Below, piece after piece: positions 35,743 to 44,075 of a stretch of 64,000 bases of DNA. Location: contig NZ_JAHWGL010000003.1 in NCBI RefSeq assembly GCF_019334315.1, forward strand, positions 1 through 64,000, written 5' to 3'. The notes beneath the pieces were generated by a model. It saw only the letters and a program-made list of their open reading frames with translations. It was not told the DNA's origin and did not search any database. Numbering within the stretch: the stretch's first letter is position 1; each line of letters starts with the position of its first letter. A program made the translations under genes and the position numbers. This DNA is from Hymenobacter profundi (lineage in GTDB: Bacteria; Bacteroidota; Bacteroidia; Cytophagales; Hymenobacteraceae).

Positions 35743-38022
35743 TTAAGCTTTGGGTTTGGTTTCGGGGCGGCGGGGCGTTTGCTGCGTGATGGACGACGGC
35801 GCCGACCGTTTTTTGGTTGGCTCGGCGGGGTAGGTCACGGCCGGCTTAGGTTCGCTGGCCACCGAGGGTAGCAGCACCGGCACCATCTGGCGGCCAATGG
35901 GCGCCAGTTCCAGTACTACGGTAGTACCCCGTTTCAGGGCGCTACCCGCAGCCAGCGACTGGCGTTGCACACGGCCCGTACCTACGGTTTTCACGCGCAG
36001 CCCCCGGTTTTCCAGCAAAAATAGGGCATCTCGCAGTGTCATGCCCTGCACGTTGGGCACATGGTCGCGCGACACGGGCTGGGCCACCACGGCCAGCTTG
36101 GCCGAGTCGCGGGCGGGCGTCACACGCACCCAGTCCTCGGCTACCGCCTGCGGCGCGTCCATTCCTATCGCGAGTTTTTCGCACACCAGTTGCAGTTCGT
36201 CTTGCATACCGGCGCGCACGTAGGGCACTCGCGAGCGAGGGCCACTACCCCGCGCCAGCAAGGGCCGCTGACTGGCCGCGTCGCGGGCCATGGCCTTGTC
36301 GGCCACCTCCCGGAACACTGGCGCGGCCACCGTGCCACCATAGATGCGGCCGCGGCGAGGTGAGTCAATCACCACAATGCAGCTGTACTTAGGCTTGTCG
36401 GCGGGGAAATAGCCACAGAAGCTGGTGGAGTACATGCGGGTATAGTGGCCGTTCTTGAACTTCCAGGCAGTGCCGGTTTTACCAGCAATGCTGTAGTCGT
36501 CGGTTTTGATGCCGCGGGCCGAGCCGTTCAGCACTACCCCTTTCAGCATAGATTGCAACTTGGCAACCGTTTTTTCCGAACAGATGCGCGGGTTCAGCAC
36601 CCGCGCGTCAAAGCTCTCTAGCACCTTATCGGCCTGCTTGATTTCCTTTACAATGATGGGCTCAATTTTCACGCCGTCGTTGGCAATGGCGTTGTAGAAC
36701 GCCAGCGTTTGCAACGGGGCCAGCTTCAGCTCATAGCCGATGCTCATGGTAGAGAGCGAGGTGCGGCTCCAGCTCCGGTCGTTGGGGTCCTTCACATAAG
36801 GCCGTGCCTCGCCCGCCATCTGGAAGCCTAGCGGCTTGTCTAGCCCGAAGCTCTTGAGATGGTCGGTGTACTTTTCGGGGTTGGCCGAAAAATGGTCGTT
36901 GATGAGCTTGGCTACCCCAATGTTCGACGACTGCTCAATGGCCTTCTGAATGGTCACGCGGCCGTTGGGATGGGTGTCGGTTTTGATGGCGCCGGCAATC
37001 TTCATAGAGCCCGAGGTGCCGGTGTTCACGGTGTCGGTCAGCTCAATGTCGGGGTCGTCCTCAAACAAGGCCATCATGGAAGCCAACTTGAAAGTAGAGC
37101 CCGGCTCGGTGCGGCCCTGGTCGGCAATGGCGTAGTTATAGTTCTCGGTGTACACGCCGTCGCCAATCTTGCCCAGGTTGGCAATGGCCTTGATTTCACC
37201 GGTTTTCACCTCCATCAGCACCACGCAGCCATACTGCGCATCGTTGTCTACCAACGACTTATACAGTGCGTTTTCGGCTACGTCCTGCAAGTTGATATCG
37301 AGGGTAGTCCTGATATCGTAGCCGGCTTGGGCCTTCACCTCCGAGCCATCGTAGATAGGTTTGTTGCCGCCGGGTAGGCGCTCAAACAGGGCCTCGCCGT
37401 CTTTGCCGGCCAAGCTGCGGTTGTAGGTAAACTCTAGACCCGCGCCGTTTTTGTCTTCGTTCAGGAAGCCAATAGTGCGCTGGGCCAGTCCGCCAAAAGG
37501 CCGAAAACGCTTGTCGACCTTCTCGAAAATAACCCCGCCCTTGTTCTTACCTAGCCGGAAAATCGGCCACGCAGCCAGCTGTTTTTTCTCCTGAAAATTG
37601 ATCTGCCGCGAGTTCAACCGAATATAGCGCACCACAGGCGAGGCGTTGCGGGCGTTTTTGAGCTTGCGGGCATATTCCTGCGCCGACTTATCCCCGAAAA
37701 AGCGCGAGAGCAACAGCCCCAACGAATCGGCCTTGGCGCGCAGCACATCTTTGTCGACCACGCTTGGGTCCCAGGCTACCCGGTAGAAGGGTAGCGAGGT
37801 AGCCATAATGCTCTTGCCGTCGCCGGCCAAAATGGTGCCCCGCGTGGCAAATACCGGCTGGTACACCACCCGGCGCTCCTGCTCCAGCGCCCGCCACTTG
37901 GCCCCCTCCTCTTCCGACTGAATCCGCGACACCTTCCAGACAATGGCCGCCGAAAACAGGCACACTCCCAAAAAGGCCAGGCGAACCCGCGTAACTATGG
38001 CTTTTTTTACGTTTCCCTTCAT
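35743..38022 (-). CDS. ftsI: Septal penicillin-binding protein (class B transpeptidase) with PASTA domain
   Basis: Bitopic transpeptidase of 759 aa cross-linking septal peptidoglycan. One N-terminal transmembrane helix (about 13-31), a dimerisation region, then active-site motifs STFK (Ser309-Lys312), SSN (365-367) and KTGT (515-518). A single PASTA-like domain (VPNVQGMTLRDALFLLENRGL...) lies around 675-735, followed by a Pro/Lys-rich tail. It overlaps ftsL by 4 nt. Confidence 0.95.
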   Translation of the reverse strand: MKGNVKKAIVTRVRLAFLGVCLFSAAIVWKVSRIQSEEEGAKWRALEQERRVVYQPVFATRGTILAGDGKSIMATSLPFYRVAWDPSVVDKDVLRAKADSLGLLLSRFFGDKSAQEYARKLKNARNASPVVRYIRLNSRQINFQEKKQLAAWPIFRLGKNKGGVIFEKVDKRFRPFGGLAQRTIGFLNEDKNGAGLEFTYNRSLAGKDGEALFERLPGGNKPIYDGSEVKAQAGYDIRTTLDINLQDVAENALYKSLVDNDAQYGCVVLMEVKTGEIKAIANLGKIGDGVYTENYNYAIADQGRTEPGSTFKLASMMALFEDDPDIELTDTVNTGTSGSMKIAGAIKTDTHPNGRVTIQKAIEQSSNIGVAKLINDHFSANPEKYTDHLKSFGLDKPLGFQMAGEARPYVKDPNDRSWSRTSLSTMSIGYELKLAPLQTLAFYNAIANDGVKIEPIIVKEIKQADKVLESFDARVLNPRICSEKTVAKLQSMLKGVVLNGSARGIKTDDYSIAGKTGTAWKFKNGHYTRMYSTSFCGYFPADKPKYSCIVVIDSPRRGRIYGGTVAAPVFREVADKAMARDAASQRPLLARGSGPRSRVPYVRAGMQDELQLVCEKLAIGMDAPQAVAEDWVRVTPARDSAKLAVVAQPVSRDHVPNVQGMTLRDALFLLENRGLRVKTVGTGRVQRQSLAAGSALKRGTTVVLELAPIGRQMVPVLLPSVASEPKPAVTYPAEPTKKRSAPSSITQQTPRRPETKPKA

Positions 38023-38720
38023 TTCTTCTTCGCAGGTTTAGTGCGCGCTTTCGGGGCTTCAATCATGCGCGGCGCACGGACAGGCGCAGCCACCGAGTCA
38101 GGTGGCAGTGCCCCGGCCTCTTCCTCGGCGGCTAGGCGGGCCAACGAGTCGGCCACGGCCCGCGCCGCCATCGAGTCGGCGGTGATAACAGGTAGGCGGT
38201 CCAGTTGGGCCTCGTCGAGGCGGCCGGCTGGTACTTTAATGCGGAACGGCGGCGAGGAGCTTTCCACTAACCCGTAGGCCGCTACTTTGCGGGCTACCTC
38301 GCTTTGCTTGCTAGCCTCCATATAGTCAGAGGATAGGGTAGTAAAGTCGGCGCGCAAGTCCTCAGTTTCCAGTTTCAGCTTCTGAATATTGCGGTTCATC
38401 CGCGTGGCATAGTGCGTATTGCCGATGTAGAGCAACGTTAGGAACATCACGAACAGCAAATGCGGCAGGTAGCGCACCGGCAACCCCTCGCGGAACAGCC
38501 CATCCATGCGCATGATGCGGTCAACCACCGTAAATACACTCCAGGTGCTAGCGGGCCGCCGCGGGGCGCGGTAGGGCTCCGGCTCTTCCTCGGGCTCCGG
38601 CTCGGGCACGTGGGTAGGCTCGGGTACTACCTCCGGCACAGGCATGGGCGCTGCCACCTCGCGCGGCACATTGGCGCGGGGTGTAGTTTTTTGCGGTGGT
38701 CTGACGGTATTAACGGCCAT
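38019..38720 (-). CDS. ftsL: FtsL-like division protein
   Basis: Bitopic protein of 233 aa: a Pro-rich cytoplasmic N-terminus (about 1-85), one transmembrane helix (YLPHLLFVMFLTLLYIGNTHYA) and a coiled-coil stretch (RNIQKLKLETEDLRADFTTLSSDYMEASKQSE), then an Ala-rich periplasmic tail. It matches the Bacteroidota FtsL-like family and sits in the canonical slot between rsmH and ftsI, with 4-nt overlap with ftsI. The N- and C-terminal extensions make it longer than E. coli FtsL. Confidence 0.85.
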   Translation of the reverse strand: MAVNTVRPPQKTTPRANVPREVAAPMPVPEVVPEPTHVPEPEPEEEPEPYRAPRRPASTWSVFTVVDRIMRMDGLFREGLPVRYLPHLLFVMFLTLLYIGNTHYATRMNRNIQKLKLETEDLRADFTTLSSDYMEASKQSEVARKVAAYGLVESSSPPFRIKVPAGRLDEAQLDRLPVITADSMAARAVADSLARLAAEEEAGALPPDSVAAPVRAPRMIEAPKARTKPAKKK

Positions 38721-38721
38721 G

Positions 38722-38758
38722 TTTTTAATTAATAATTAAGAATTAGAAATTAATAATG
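38722..38758. repeat. AT-rich TTAATTAATAATTAAG repeat upstream of ftsL
   Basis: TTTTTAATTAATAATTAAGAATTAG followed by AAATTAATAATGG, directly before the ftsL start codon, in the ftsL-rsmH gap (38721-38841). It is close in sequence to the blocks at 24938-25054 and 48621-48740. The remaining gap sequence is also AT-rich and shows no clear terminator. Confidence 0.65.
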
Positions 38759-38841
38759 GATACATAAGCATTCATTAGCTGGCGCTGATAATTCAATTAG
38801 CAAATATTTCATAGTTGACATTAACAGATAATTTTTCATTT

Positions 38842-39777
38842 CTAACTATTTATTTTTAATTCCGCTATGCGGAGTTTCGCGCTTCGGGCGCGGCTGTTTT
38901 CGGCAATTTCGGCGGCGGTGGCTTCTACGGGTTTGCGCGTGAGCACGGCGAAGGGCTGGTGCGTGTTGCCGAACAAATCTTTTTCTACTTCGCCGAAAAA
39001 CTTGCCTTTGGCGAGGTAGTTTTTCACTAGCCGGTCTTCCAGGGAGTGGTAGCTCATTACCACCAAGCGGCCGCCGGGGCGTAGCACTTGCGCCGTTTGC
39101 AGCAGCATTTCCTGCAGGGCTTCCATTTCCTCGTTCACCTCGATGCGCAAGGCCTGGAACACTTGCGCTAGGTACTTATTCTCTTTCCCGCGGGGCGTGC
39201 AGGGTGCAATGGCTTTCTTTAGCTCCGCGATGGTGGTGATGGCCCTACCCCGACGGGCGGCCACTACAGTGGCGGCCAGGGTGCGGGCATTCGTCACCTC
39301 ACCATACATCCCGAAAATGCGGTGCAGCTCGGCCTCAGAGTAGTCTTGCACAATGTCGGCGGCGGTTTGGGAAGCCTCGGGGTTCATGCGCATATCCAAC
39401 GGCCCGTCGAAGCGGGTAGAGAAGCCGCGCTCCGGCGTGTCGAACTGGTGCGACGACACCCCCAAGTCAGCTAATATTCCATCGACGGGTAGGGCGCCGT
39501 GGCGGGCTAGCTCGGCGTGCAGGTCGCGGAAGTTGGCGCGAATGAAGGTGAACTGCGGCCGGGACAGGCGGGCGGCTTCGGCCTCGGCATCAGCGTCCTG
39601 GTCGAAGCTGTAGAGGTGGCCGGTGGTGAGATGCTCCAAGATGCGCGCCGAGTGCCCGCCTCCGCCAAAAGTTACGTCTACGTAGCGACCATCGGGACGC
39701 AGGTCGAGGGCGTCGAGGCACTCGCGTAGCATCACGGGGCGGTGGTAGGCGGTATCGTTGGGGTAGGAAGTGCTCAT
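38842..39777 (-). CDS. rsmH: 16S rRNA (cytosine1402-N4)-methyltransferase
   Basis: RsmH/MraW (311 aa) methylates C1402 of 16S rRNA using SAM. YHRPVMLRECLDAL at the start, the SAM loop VDVTFGGGGHSARIL, GILADLGVSSHQFDTPERGFS, PLDMRMNP, and the C-terminal VMSYHSLEDRLVKNYL are diagnostic. The ATG overlaps the mraZ stop codon (4 nt). Confidence 0.97.
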   Translation of the reverse strand: MSTSYPNDTAYHRPVMLRECLDALDLRPDGRYVDVTFGGGGHSARILEHLTTGHLYSFDQDADAEAEAARLSRPQFTFIRANFRDLHAELARHGALPVDGILADLGVSSHQFDTPERGFSTRFDGPLDMRMNPEASQTAADIVQDYSEAELHRIFGMYGEVTNARTLAATVVAARRGRAITTIAELKKAIAPCTPRGKENKYLAQVFQALRIEVNEEMEALQEMLLQTAQVLRPGGRLVVMSYHSLEDRLVKNYLAKGKFFGEVEKDLFGNTHQPFAVLTRKPVEATAAEIAENSRARSAKLRIAELKINS

Positions 39778-40250
39778 GCAGCAAGTGGACTGGTAGGGGC
39801 CGTGTCAGGGGTGGTCAGGAATTTTTGGGCCAGCTTGGAGAAGCTCTGCTGGTCTTTGATGAGGAAGTTGTCGTAGCGCTCAGGGTCCCAGATTTCGCAC
39901 CGGTTGCCGATGCCTACAATAATGGCCTCCTTCTCGATGCCGGCGTAGCGCAGCATGGTGCGCGGCAGCATAAACCGGCCGATGCTATCGAGCTCCACCT
40001 CCGTCATGCCCCGCAAAAAATTGCGCTGAAACTGACGGTATTCCTCATTGAACTCGTCCAGCGCCATCACCTTCTCGTGAATCACGCGCCACGCCGAGCG
40101 GGGATACAGCACTAGGCACGGCTCAAAACCGCGTACCAGTATCAATTGGTTGCCGGTTTCCTCTGGCAGACTACCCTTCACCTTAGCCGGCAGCACCAGG
40201 CGCCCTTTCGGGTCCAGCTTGCATTCATATTCGCCGGAGAGAAGGTTCAT
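39774..40250 (-). CDS. mraZ: Transcriptional regulator MraZ
   Basis: Protein of 158 aa with two SpoVT/AbrB-like MraZ repeats: FSGEYECKLDPKGRLVLPAKVKG-type at the N-terminus (here MNLLSGEYECKLDPKGRL) and DSIGRFMLPRTMLRYAGI in the second half. MraZ is a DNA-binding protein that represses its own dcw promoter in other bacteria. The ATG at 40250 is used, since the extension to 40316 would overlap the predicted promoter. A candidate operator stands at 40309-40340. Confidence 0.95.
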   Translation of the reverse strand: MNLLSGEYECKLDPKGRLVLPAKVKGSLPEETGNQLILVRGFEPCLVLYPRSAWRVIHEKVMALDEFNEEYRQFQRNFLRGMTEVELDSIGRFMLPRTMLRYAGIEKEAIIVGIGNRCEIWDPERYDNFLIKDQQSFSKLAQKFLTTPDTAPTSPLAA

Positions 40251-40282
40251 GGCATTGCCTGGCATCGTTTCAGGGATACTAG

Positions 40283-40290
40283 CAAAAGTA
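40283..40290 (-). promoter_or_regulatory. -7 element of the dcw promoter
   Basis: On the minus strand the sequence is TACTTTTG, a full match to TAnnTTTG. A transcription start near 40276 would give a 5' leader of about 26 nt before the mraZ ATG. No clear TTG is found 20 nt upstream, where the MraZ-box-like repeats begin. Confidence 0.65.
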
Positions 40291-40308
40291 CGGATTGCCT
40301 GGGAAAAG

Positions 40309-40340
40309 CCCACCACGATTTACCATTTTCTACCACTCCA
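40309..40340 (-). promoter_or_regulatory. Candidate MraZ operator (10-nt-spaced TGG boxes)
   Basis: On the minus strand TGG boxes stand at 40333-40335, 40323-40325 and 40313-40315, exactly 10 nt apart, two of them reading TGGTA; further TGGs flank them at 40338-40340 and 40310-40312. Known MraZ sites are short TGGG-type repeats with a 10-nt period just upstream of mraZ. The boxes cover the expected -33 region, consistent with repression. Confidence 0.6.
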
Positions 40341-40397
40341 CTGAAAGCGCGTTTTCAGGGTATTTAAGCGGTTTTGCACTTCTATTACCGTAAAAAG

Positions 40398-40431
40398 CAA
40401 AGCGGCGCTACCACTTGGTAGCGCCGCTTTG
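40398..40431 (-). terminator. Intrinsic terminator of crtW
   Basis: A perfect 16-bp stem (40398-40413 with 40416-40431) around 2 nt; on the minus strand CTTTTTACGG follows. It lies 50 nt past the end of the carotene ketolase gene and isolates the dcw promoter from upstream transcription. Confidence 0.85.
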
Positions 40432-40480
40432 TCAAAATGGCAGACGTTTATCGTTCCGAACGAATCCGTGGGTCCAGACA

Positions 40481-41209
40481 TTACTTCGTGCGCCACAGGC
40501 GCCACCAGGGTAGGTAGGGCTGGTCGTGGTGCTCGTAGTGGTAGCCGAAAAAGTAACAGCTCACGAAAGCCCACGCATGGTGCCGCAACTGCGTGCGCGA
40601 CTTGTGCGGATTGTCGGGGGCGTGCTCGCCCCGGTGCGGCAGGTAGGTCCCAAAAAAGAACAATTGCAGGGTAGCCAGCACGGCCGGTATCATCCAGAAG
40701 ACAATGATGTTCGCCTGCGGAAACCACAACTTCAGCACGTTATAGGTAGCGGCCATTAACACTACTTGCCACCAAGTCACGTAGTTCCAGGCGAAGCGCA
40801 CGAACCAGAACAGGAAGTTGGGATGCTCGCCATCGTGGTAGTCGGGGTCGTCGGGGGTAGCTACGTGGCGGTGGTGCTGGTGGTGCTTAGGCAGCATCCC
40901 AGGGAACCAGTTGTAGGCAAACAGCAGCGCGGCGACGGTGCCAATGGCATTGTTCAGGCGCGGGTTGGGGCTCACCACACCGTGCATCGCATCGTGGGCG
41001 GTGATGAACAGGCCGGTGTAGAGGTGCATCTGCACCAGAGCCAGCAGGTAGGGCCAGGGCGTGCGCCAATCGGGCTGGTAGTAGGCCAGCAGGTAGGTGA
41101 GTAGACCTGCCCACAACGTCATAATTAACAACGCAATGCCTACCCCCTTATACCCTACCGACGTAGGTTTCAGGCGTTTTTGCGTGGATAGAGTAGCAGT
41201 TGTTGACAT
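40481..41209 (-). CDS. crtW: Beta-carotene ketolase, CrtW-type membrane di-iron enzyme
   Basis: Membrane protein of 242 aa in the fatty acid desaturase superfamily. Histidine boxes: HDAMH, HHQHHRH, the FGTYLPHRG segment and YHYEHHDQPYLPWWRLW near the C-terminus, the last being characteristic of CrtW ketolases over ordinary desaturases. It would add keto groups at C4/C4' of the carotenoid ring. The crtB, crtI and crtZ genes 3-9 kb away on the same strand support a pigment role. No lycopene cyclase is seen in the window. Confidence 0.85.
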   Translation of the reverse strand: MSTTATLSTQKRLKPTSVGYKGVGIALLIMTLWAGLLTYLLAYYQPDWRTPWPYLLALVQMHLYTGLFITAHDAMHGVVSPNPRLNNAIGTVAALLFAYNWFPGMLPKHHQHHRHVATPDDPDYHDGEHPNFLFWFVRFAWNYVTWWQVVLMAATYNVLKLWFPQANIIVFWMIPAVLATLQLFFFGTYLPHRGEHAPDNPHKSRTQLRHHAWAFVSCYFFGYHYEHHDQPYLPWWRLWRTK

Positions 41210-41299
41210 AGGGATTTCGCAGGGATACGCGAAAGTAACACAGGATGAGACCGCGTACGTTCAGAAAGTCACTCAGTCACTCTGCCACTCAGTCACTGC

Positions 41300-42148
41300 T
41301 TAGAGTCGCAGCAGCGTGTCGCGCACCTTTTCCATCAGCCACATGGGTGTGCTGGTGGCGCCGCAAATACCGATGGACTGCCCCGGCCGGAACCACTCGG
41401 TTTGCAACTCCTCCACCTTCGACACGAAGTGCGTGTTGGGGTTGGTTTCGAGGCACACATGGTAGAGCACCTTGCCGTTGGAGCTTTTGGTGCCCGATAC
41501 GAAAATCACCTGGTCGAACTGGGCAGCAAACCGGCGCAGATCTTTGTCGCGGTTGCTAACTTGGCGGCAAATCGTGTCGTTAGCGTTTACGGTGTGGCCC
41601 CGCTGCTCCAGCTCGCCCTTGATGCGGTAGAAGCTGTCGGTGCTCTTGGTGGTCTGGCTGTAGAGCGTGATGTTGTCGGGCAGTTCGTGACGCAGCAGCT
41701 CGTCGAGGTTCTCAAACACCACCGCTTCGCCGCCAGTCTGGCCCAGCAAGCCGCGCACCTCGGCGTGGCCATGCTTGCCGTAGATGAAGATCTTATCCTT
41801 TTTGTCGAAGCTGGCCTTGATGCGGTTTTGCAGCTTTAGCACCACCGGGCACGAGGCATCAATCAGCGTCAGGTTGTTTTCCAGCGCCATCTGGTAGGTA
41901 GCGGGTGGCTCGCCGTGGGCCCGAATGAGCACGGCCTCGCTACGTAGGGTAGCAAAGGTATCGTAGTCGATGATGCGCAGGCCACGCTGGCGCAGACGTT
42001 CTACTTCTTCGTCGTTATGTACGATGTCGCCTAGGCAATACAGGTAGCCTTGCTCATCCAGCAAGTCCTCGGCCATCTGAATAGCATAGATGACGCCGAA
42101 GCAAAAGCCGGAATTGGGGTCGATACGGACGCTCAGGTGGTGCGGCAT
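41300..42148 (-). CDS. ispH: 4-hydroxy-3-methylbut-2-enyl diphosphate reductase
   Basis: Last enzyme of the MEP pathway (282 aa), a [4Fe-4S] enzyme giving IPP and DMAPP. Cluster cysteines are in NSGFCFGV, DASCPVV and CGATSTP; EH(N)-type substrate motifs and the GHAEVRG motif are present. ATG 42148 (MPHHLSVRIDPNSG) is favoured; an in-frame ATG at 42178 adds ten residues. It sits just after crtW on the map, in keeping with isoprenoid supply for carotenoids. Confidence 0.95.
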   Translation of the reverse strand: MPHHLSVRIDPNSGFCFGVIYAIQMAEDLLDEQGYLYCLGDIVHNDEEVERLRQRGLRIIDYDTFATLRSEAVLIRAHGEPPATYQMALENNLTLIDASCPVVLKLQNRIKASFDKKDKIFIYGKHGHAEVRGLLGQTGGEAVVFENLDELLRHELPDNITLYSQTTKSTDSFYRIKGELEQRGHTVNANDTICRQVSNRDKDLRRFAAQFDQVIFVSGTKSSNGKVLYHVCLETNPNTHFVSKVEELQTEWFRPGQSIGICGATSTPMWLMEKVRDTLLRL

Positions 42149-42259
42149 AGCTTTCGGAATAACCGCAAAAACCGGCATAAGGTTACAGTGCGGGGGAGTA
42201 TCCGGGAAAAGATACGCAAACTCATCCTTTCGGGCTGCAAAACCCGCGCATTTTCAGCA

Positions 42260-43447
42260 CTATAAGCGGCCGAATACCCGGCGTCCCTCAAAGGACTTAA
42301 TTACACTTTCCTCCACCGGACTGGCCCGAATAATCTCGTTCTCCTGCCAGAATTTGGCGTTATAGGGCCGCCCCTGTAGCATTTGCAAGTCATCGGCGCT
42401 GTGCTTCACTCGGCCGTAGGCCTGGCTGGGTAGGCGGCCAGTGTATTGATATAATAGCAGATAGGCCGATATCAACGACTGCACGGGCGGACGGTTACCG
42501 GTTTGCACTGTTACGGCCAGCTCACCCCGCGTGCTGGCCAGACGCGTGAGCGAATCAGCCACCGGCGCAAAATCCGACACCAGCCGCAATGAATCTGATA
42601 ACGGCTGAAAACCCTTCGTAAATGCCAGCATAGAACCTACTCGCAGGCGTAGTTCCTGGCGGCGCAGGGCTGCTGTCTGACGGTCGAGGTAGAGCGTGCC
42701 AGCGGGAGCGGGCTTGTCTATCCCCGGTCGCGGCTGGAAATCGATGACAGCGGTTTCGCGGCCGTTTTCAGTCTGTATCTCGCGTAGCGTGAAGGTGAAC
42801 CGCTTGGCTGCATCCGAAGCCAGTGGCAGGTACAGACTACCCCGTTTGGGGTGCTGGGTGAAGGTAGGCAGCCGCATCAGGGTAGAGAAGTTTTTCATGT
42901 GAAATGGCCCTGCCACAGCCGCGTAACGCGACTCGCCTAGCTCCCACCCTACTATCTTCTGCGGTGTCAGCTCTACATCATAAAACGCGTCCGACAGTTC
43001 GTCGTAGGTGCCGTTGGTGCGGGTTTTCTGGCGGTAGAAAGCCTTGCCGTAATACGTATCTTTTTCGTGACGAACCAGTTGGGCGTAGGCGCGCTGCACC
43101 AGGTCTTCGGCCACGCGCTGGGGGTTGCGCACTACCACCTCCGGCAGCTGTACCGTGCTGGCGGGCAGGATGATAGTGAGCGGCGCAGCCGAAGTAGCCA
43201 CTACTTCTGTGCGGGCGTACCCAATGCTGAGTGCCACCAGCCGTTGCGGCAGGGCGGGCACGGTCAGGCTGAATTCTCCTACCTCGTTGGTAGCAGTACC
43301 CGCCGCTCCGTCGGGCAGGGCCACGCTGGCATAAGGAATAGGGTGATGCTCGGTGTCTTCTACTCGCCCCGTCAGGCGAATACTTTGGCCAAAAGCCGTT
43401 AGGCTACTCAGTAAGAGACACCCTACCAGTACTACGTTGTGCATCAT
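42260..43447 (-). CDS. Exported carboxypeptidase-regulatory-like domain protein
   Basis: Protein of 395 aa with signal peptide (MMHNVVLVGCLLLSSLTAFGQ). Residues about 22-105 are a CarboxypepD_reg-like beta-sandwich (RLTGRVEDTEHHPIPYASVALPDGAAGTATNEVGEFSLTVPA), as at the front of SusC-like receptors, but no TonB plug or barrel follows. The rest (AYGKAFYRQKTRTNGTYDELSDAFYDVELT...) resembles a group of Bacteroidota exported proteins of unknown role. The start at 43447 fits the promoter at 43453-43483. Confidence 0.75.
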   Translation of the reverse strand: MMHNVVLVGCLLLSSLTAFGQSIRLTGRVEDTEHHPIPYASVALPDGAAGTATNEVGEFSLTVPALPQRLVALSIGYARTEVVATSAAPLTIILPASTVQLPEVVVRNPQRVAEDLVQRAYAQLVRHEKDTYYGKAFYRQKTRTNGTYDELSDAFYDVELTPQKIVGWELGESRYAAVAGPFHMKNFSTLMRLPTFTQHPKRGSLYLPLASDAAKRFTFTLREIQTENGRETAVIDFQPRPGIDKPAPAGTLYLDRQTAALRRQELRLRVGSMLAFTKGFQPLSDSLRLVSDFAPVADSLTRLASTRGELAVTVQTGNRPPVQSLISAYLLLYQYTGRLPSQAYGRVKHSADDLQMLQGRPYNAKFWQENEIIRASPVEESVIKSFEGRRVFGRL

Positions 43448-43452
43448 GCTAA

Positions 43453-43483
43453 CAAGGGTAGAAATACAAACTAGCCTAAACAA
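43453..43483 (-). promoter_or_regulatory. Bacteroidota-type promoter of the exported protein gene
   Basis: On the minus strand TTG (43483-43481), a 20-nt spacer and TACCCTTG (43460-43453) give the expected spacing with one mismatch in the -7 box. The -33 element overlaps the T run of the upstream terminator. The leader would be essentially absent or a few nt. Confidence 0.5.
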
Positions 43484-43485
43484 AA

Positions 43486-43506
43486 GAAGCTCCAAACAGG
43501 AGCTTC
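43486..43506 (-). terminator. Intrinsic terminator
   Basis: An 8-bp stem GAAGCTCC/GGAGCTTC (43486-43493 with 43499-43506), loop of 5 nt, followed on the minus strand by TTTTGTTTAGG. It lies just downstream of the 174-aa exported protein gene. Confidence 0.7.
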
Positions 43507-43532
43507 AGGATAAAATATGGTATGGTGCAACG

Positions 43533-44057
43533 CTATAAGGAGGTTAGGCGCTGGGCGTCGGGACCAGATACGTGGCCGCGTTCTACCATAAAATCGCGCA
43601 CCAGAGCAAAGGATTCGTTGTCCATACCGGACTCGGGGTGCTGCAAGAGCGTGCGTACCAGAAACTGCCGGTCATCATCTACGTGCTGGCTGAGGCCCAG
43701 GAAGGCGGGCAGGTTGCTTTCCACGCTCAGGCGCAGGAACCGAATTTCGGCGTTGTCATCGTCGCGGCGCACGGCTTCGTCAAACAGCTTGGCGGCCTGC
43801 TGTACGTAGGTGAGCTTATTGAACATGGAAGCGTCGCGGGCCCGAATAGCTTCAGCGGCGGCTTTATAGGCTAGCACCACAGCATCGTGCTGGGTGTAGG
43901 CAGCCATTAGTTGGTGAAACTTCTCACCACCTTCTTTGCTTGCAGCGGCTTGCTGATACTGGCGGCGCAGGTTGGCAACGGAGTAGGGATTGGCGTCGGA
44001 CACGAGACTGGAGAGAATGAAGAACAGGGTAAGACAGAACGGCAGCAGAACCTTCAC
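43533..44057 (-). CDS. Exported helical hypothetical protein
   Basis: Protein of 174 aa with signal peptide (MKVLLPFCLTLFFILSSLVSDA). The mature part is mostly helical (YSVANLRRQYQQAAASKEGGEKFHQLM...; LTYVQQAAKLFDEAVRRDDDNAEIRFLRLSVESNLPAFL), perhaps TPR-like. I recall similar Bacteroidota proteins of unknown function but cannot name a family. It is immediately downstream of crtB (18-nt gap), so the two are probably cotranscribed. Confidence 0.7.
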   Translation of the reverse strand: MKVLLPFCLTLFFILSSLVSDANPYSVANLRRQYQQAAASKEGGEKFHQLMAAYTQHDAVVLAYKAAAEAIRARDASMFNKLTYVQQAAKLFDEAVRRDDDNAEIRFLRLSVESNLPAFLGLSQHVDDDRQFLVRTLLQHPESGMDNESFALVRDFMVERGHVSGPDAQRLTSL

Positions 44058-44075
44058 GCAGTACGAGTTTGTTGG

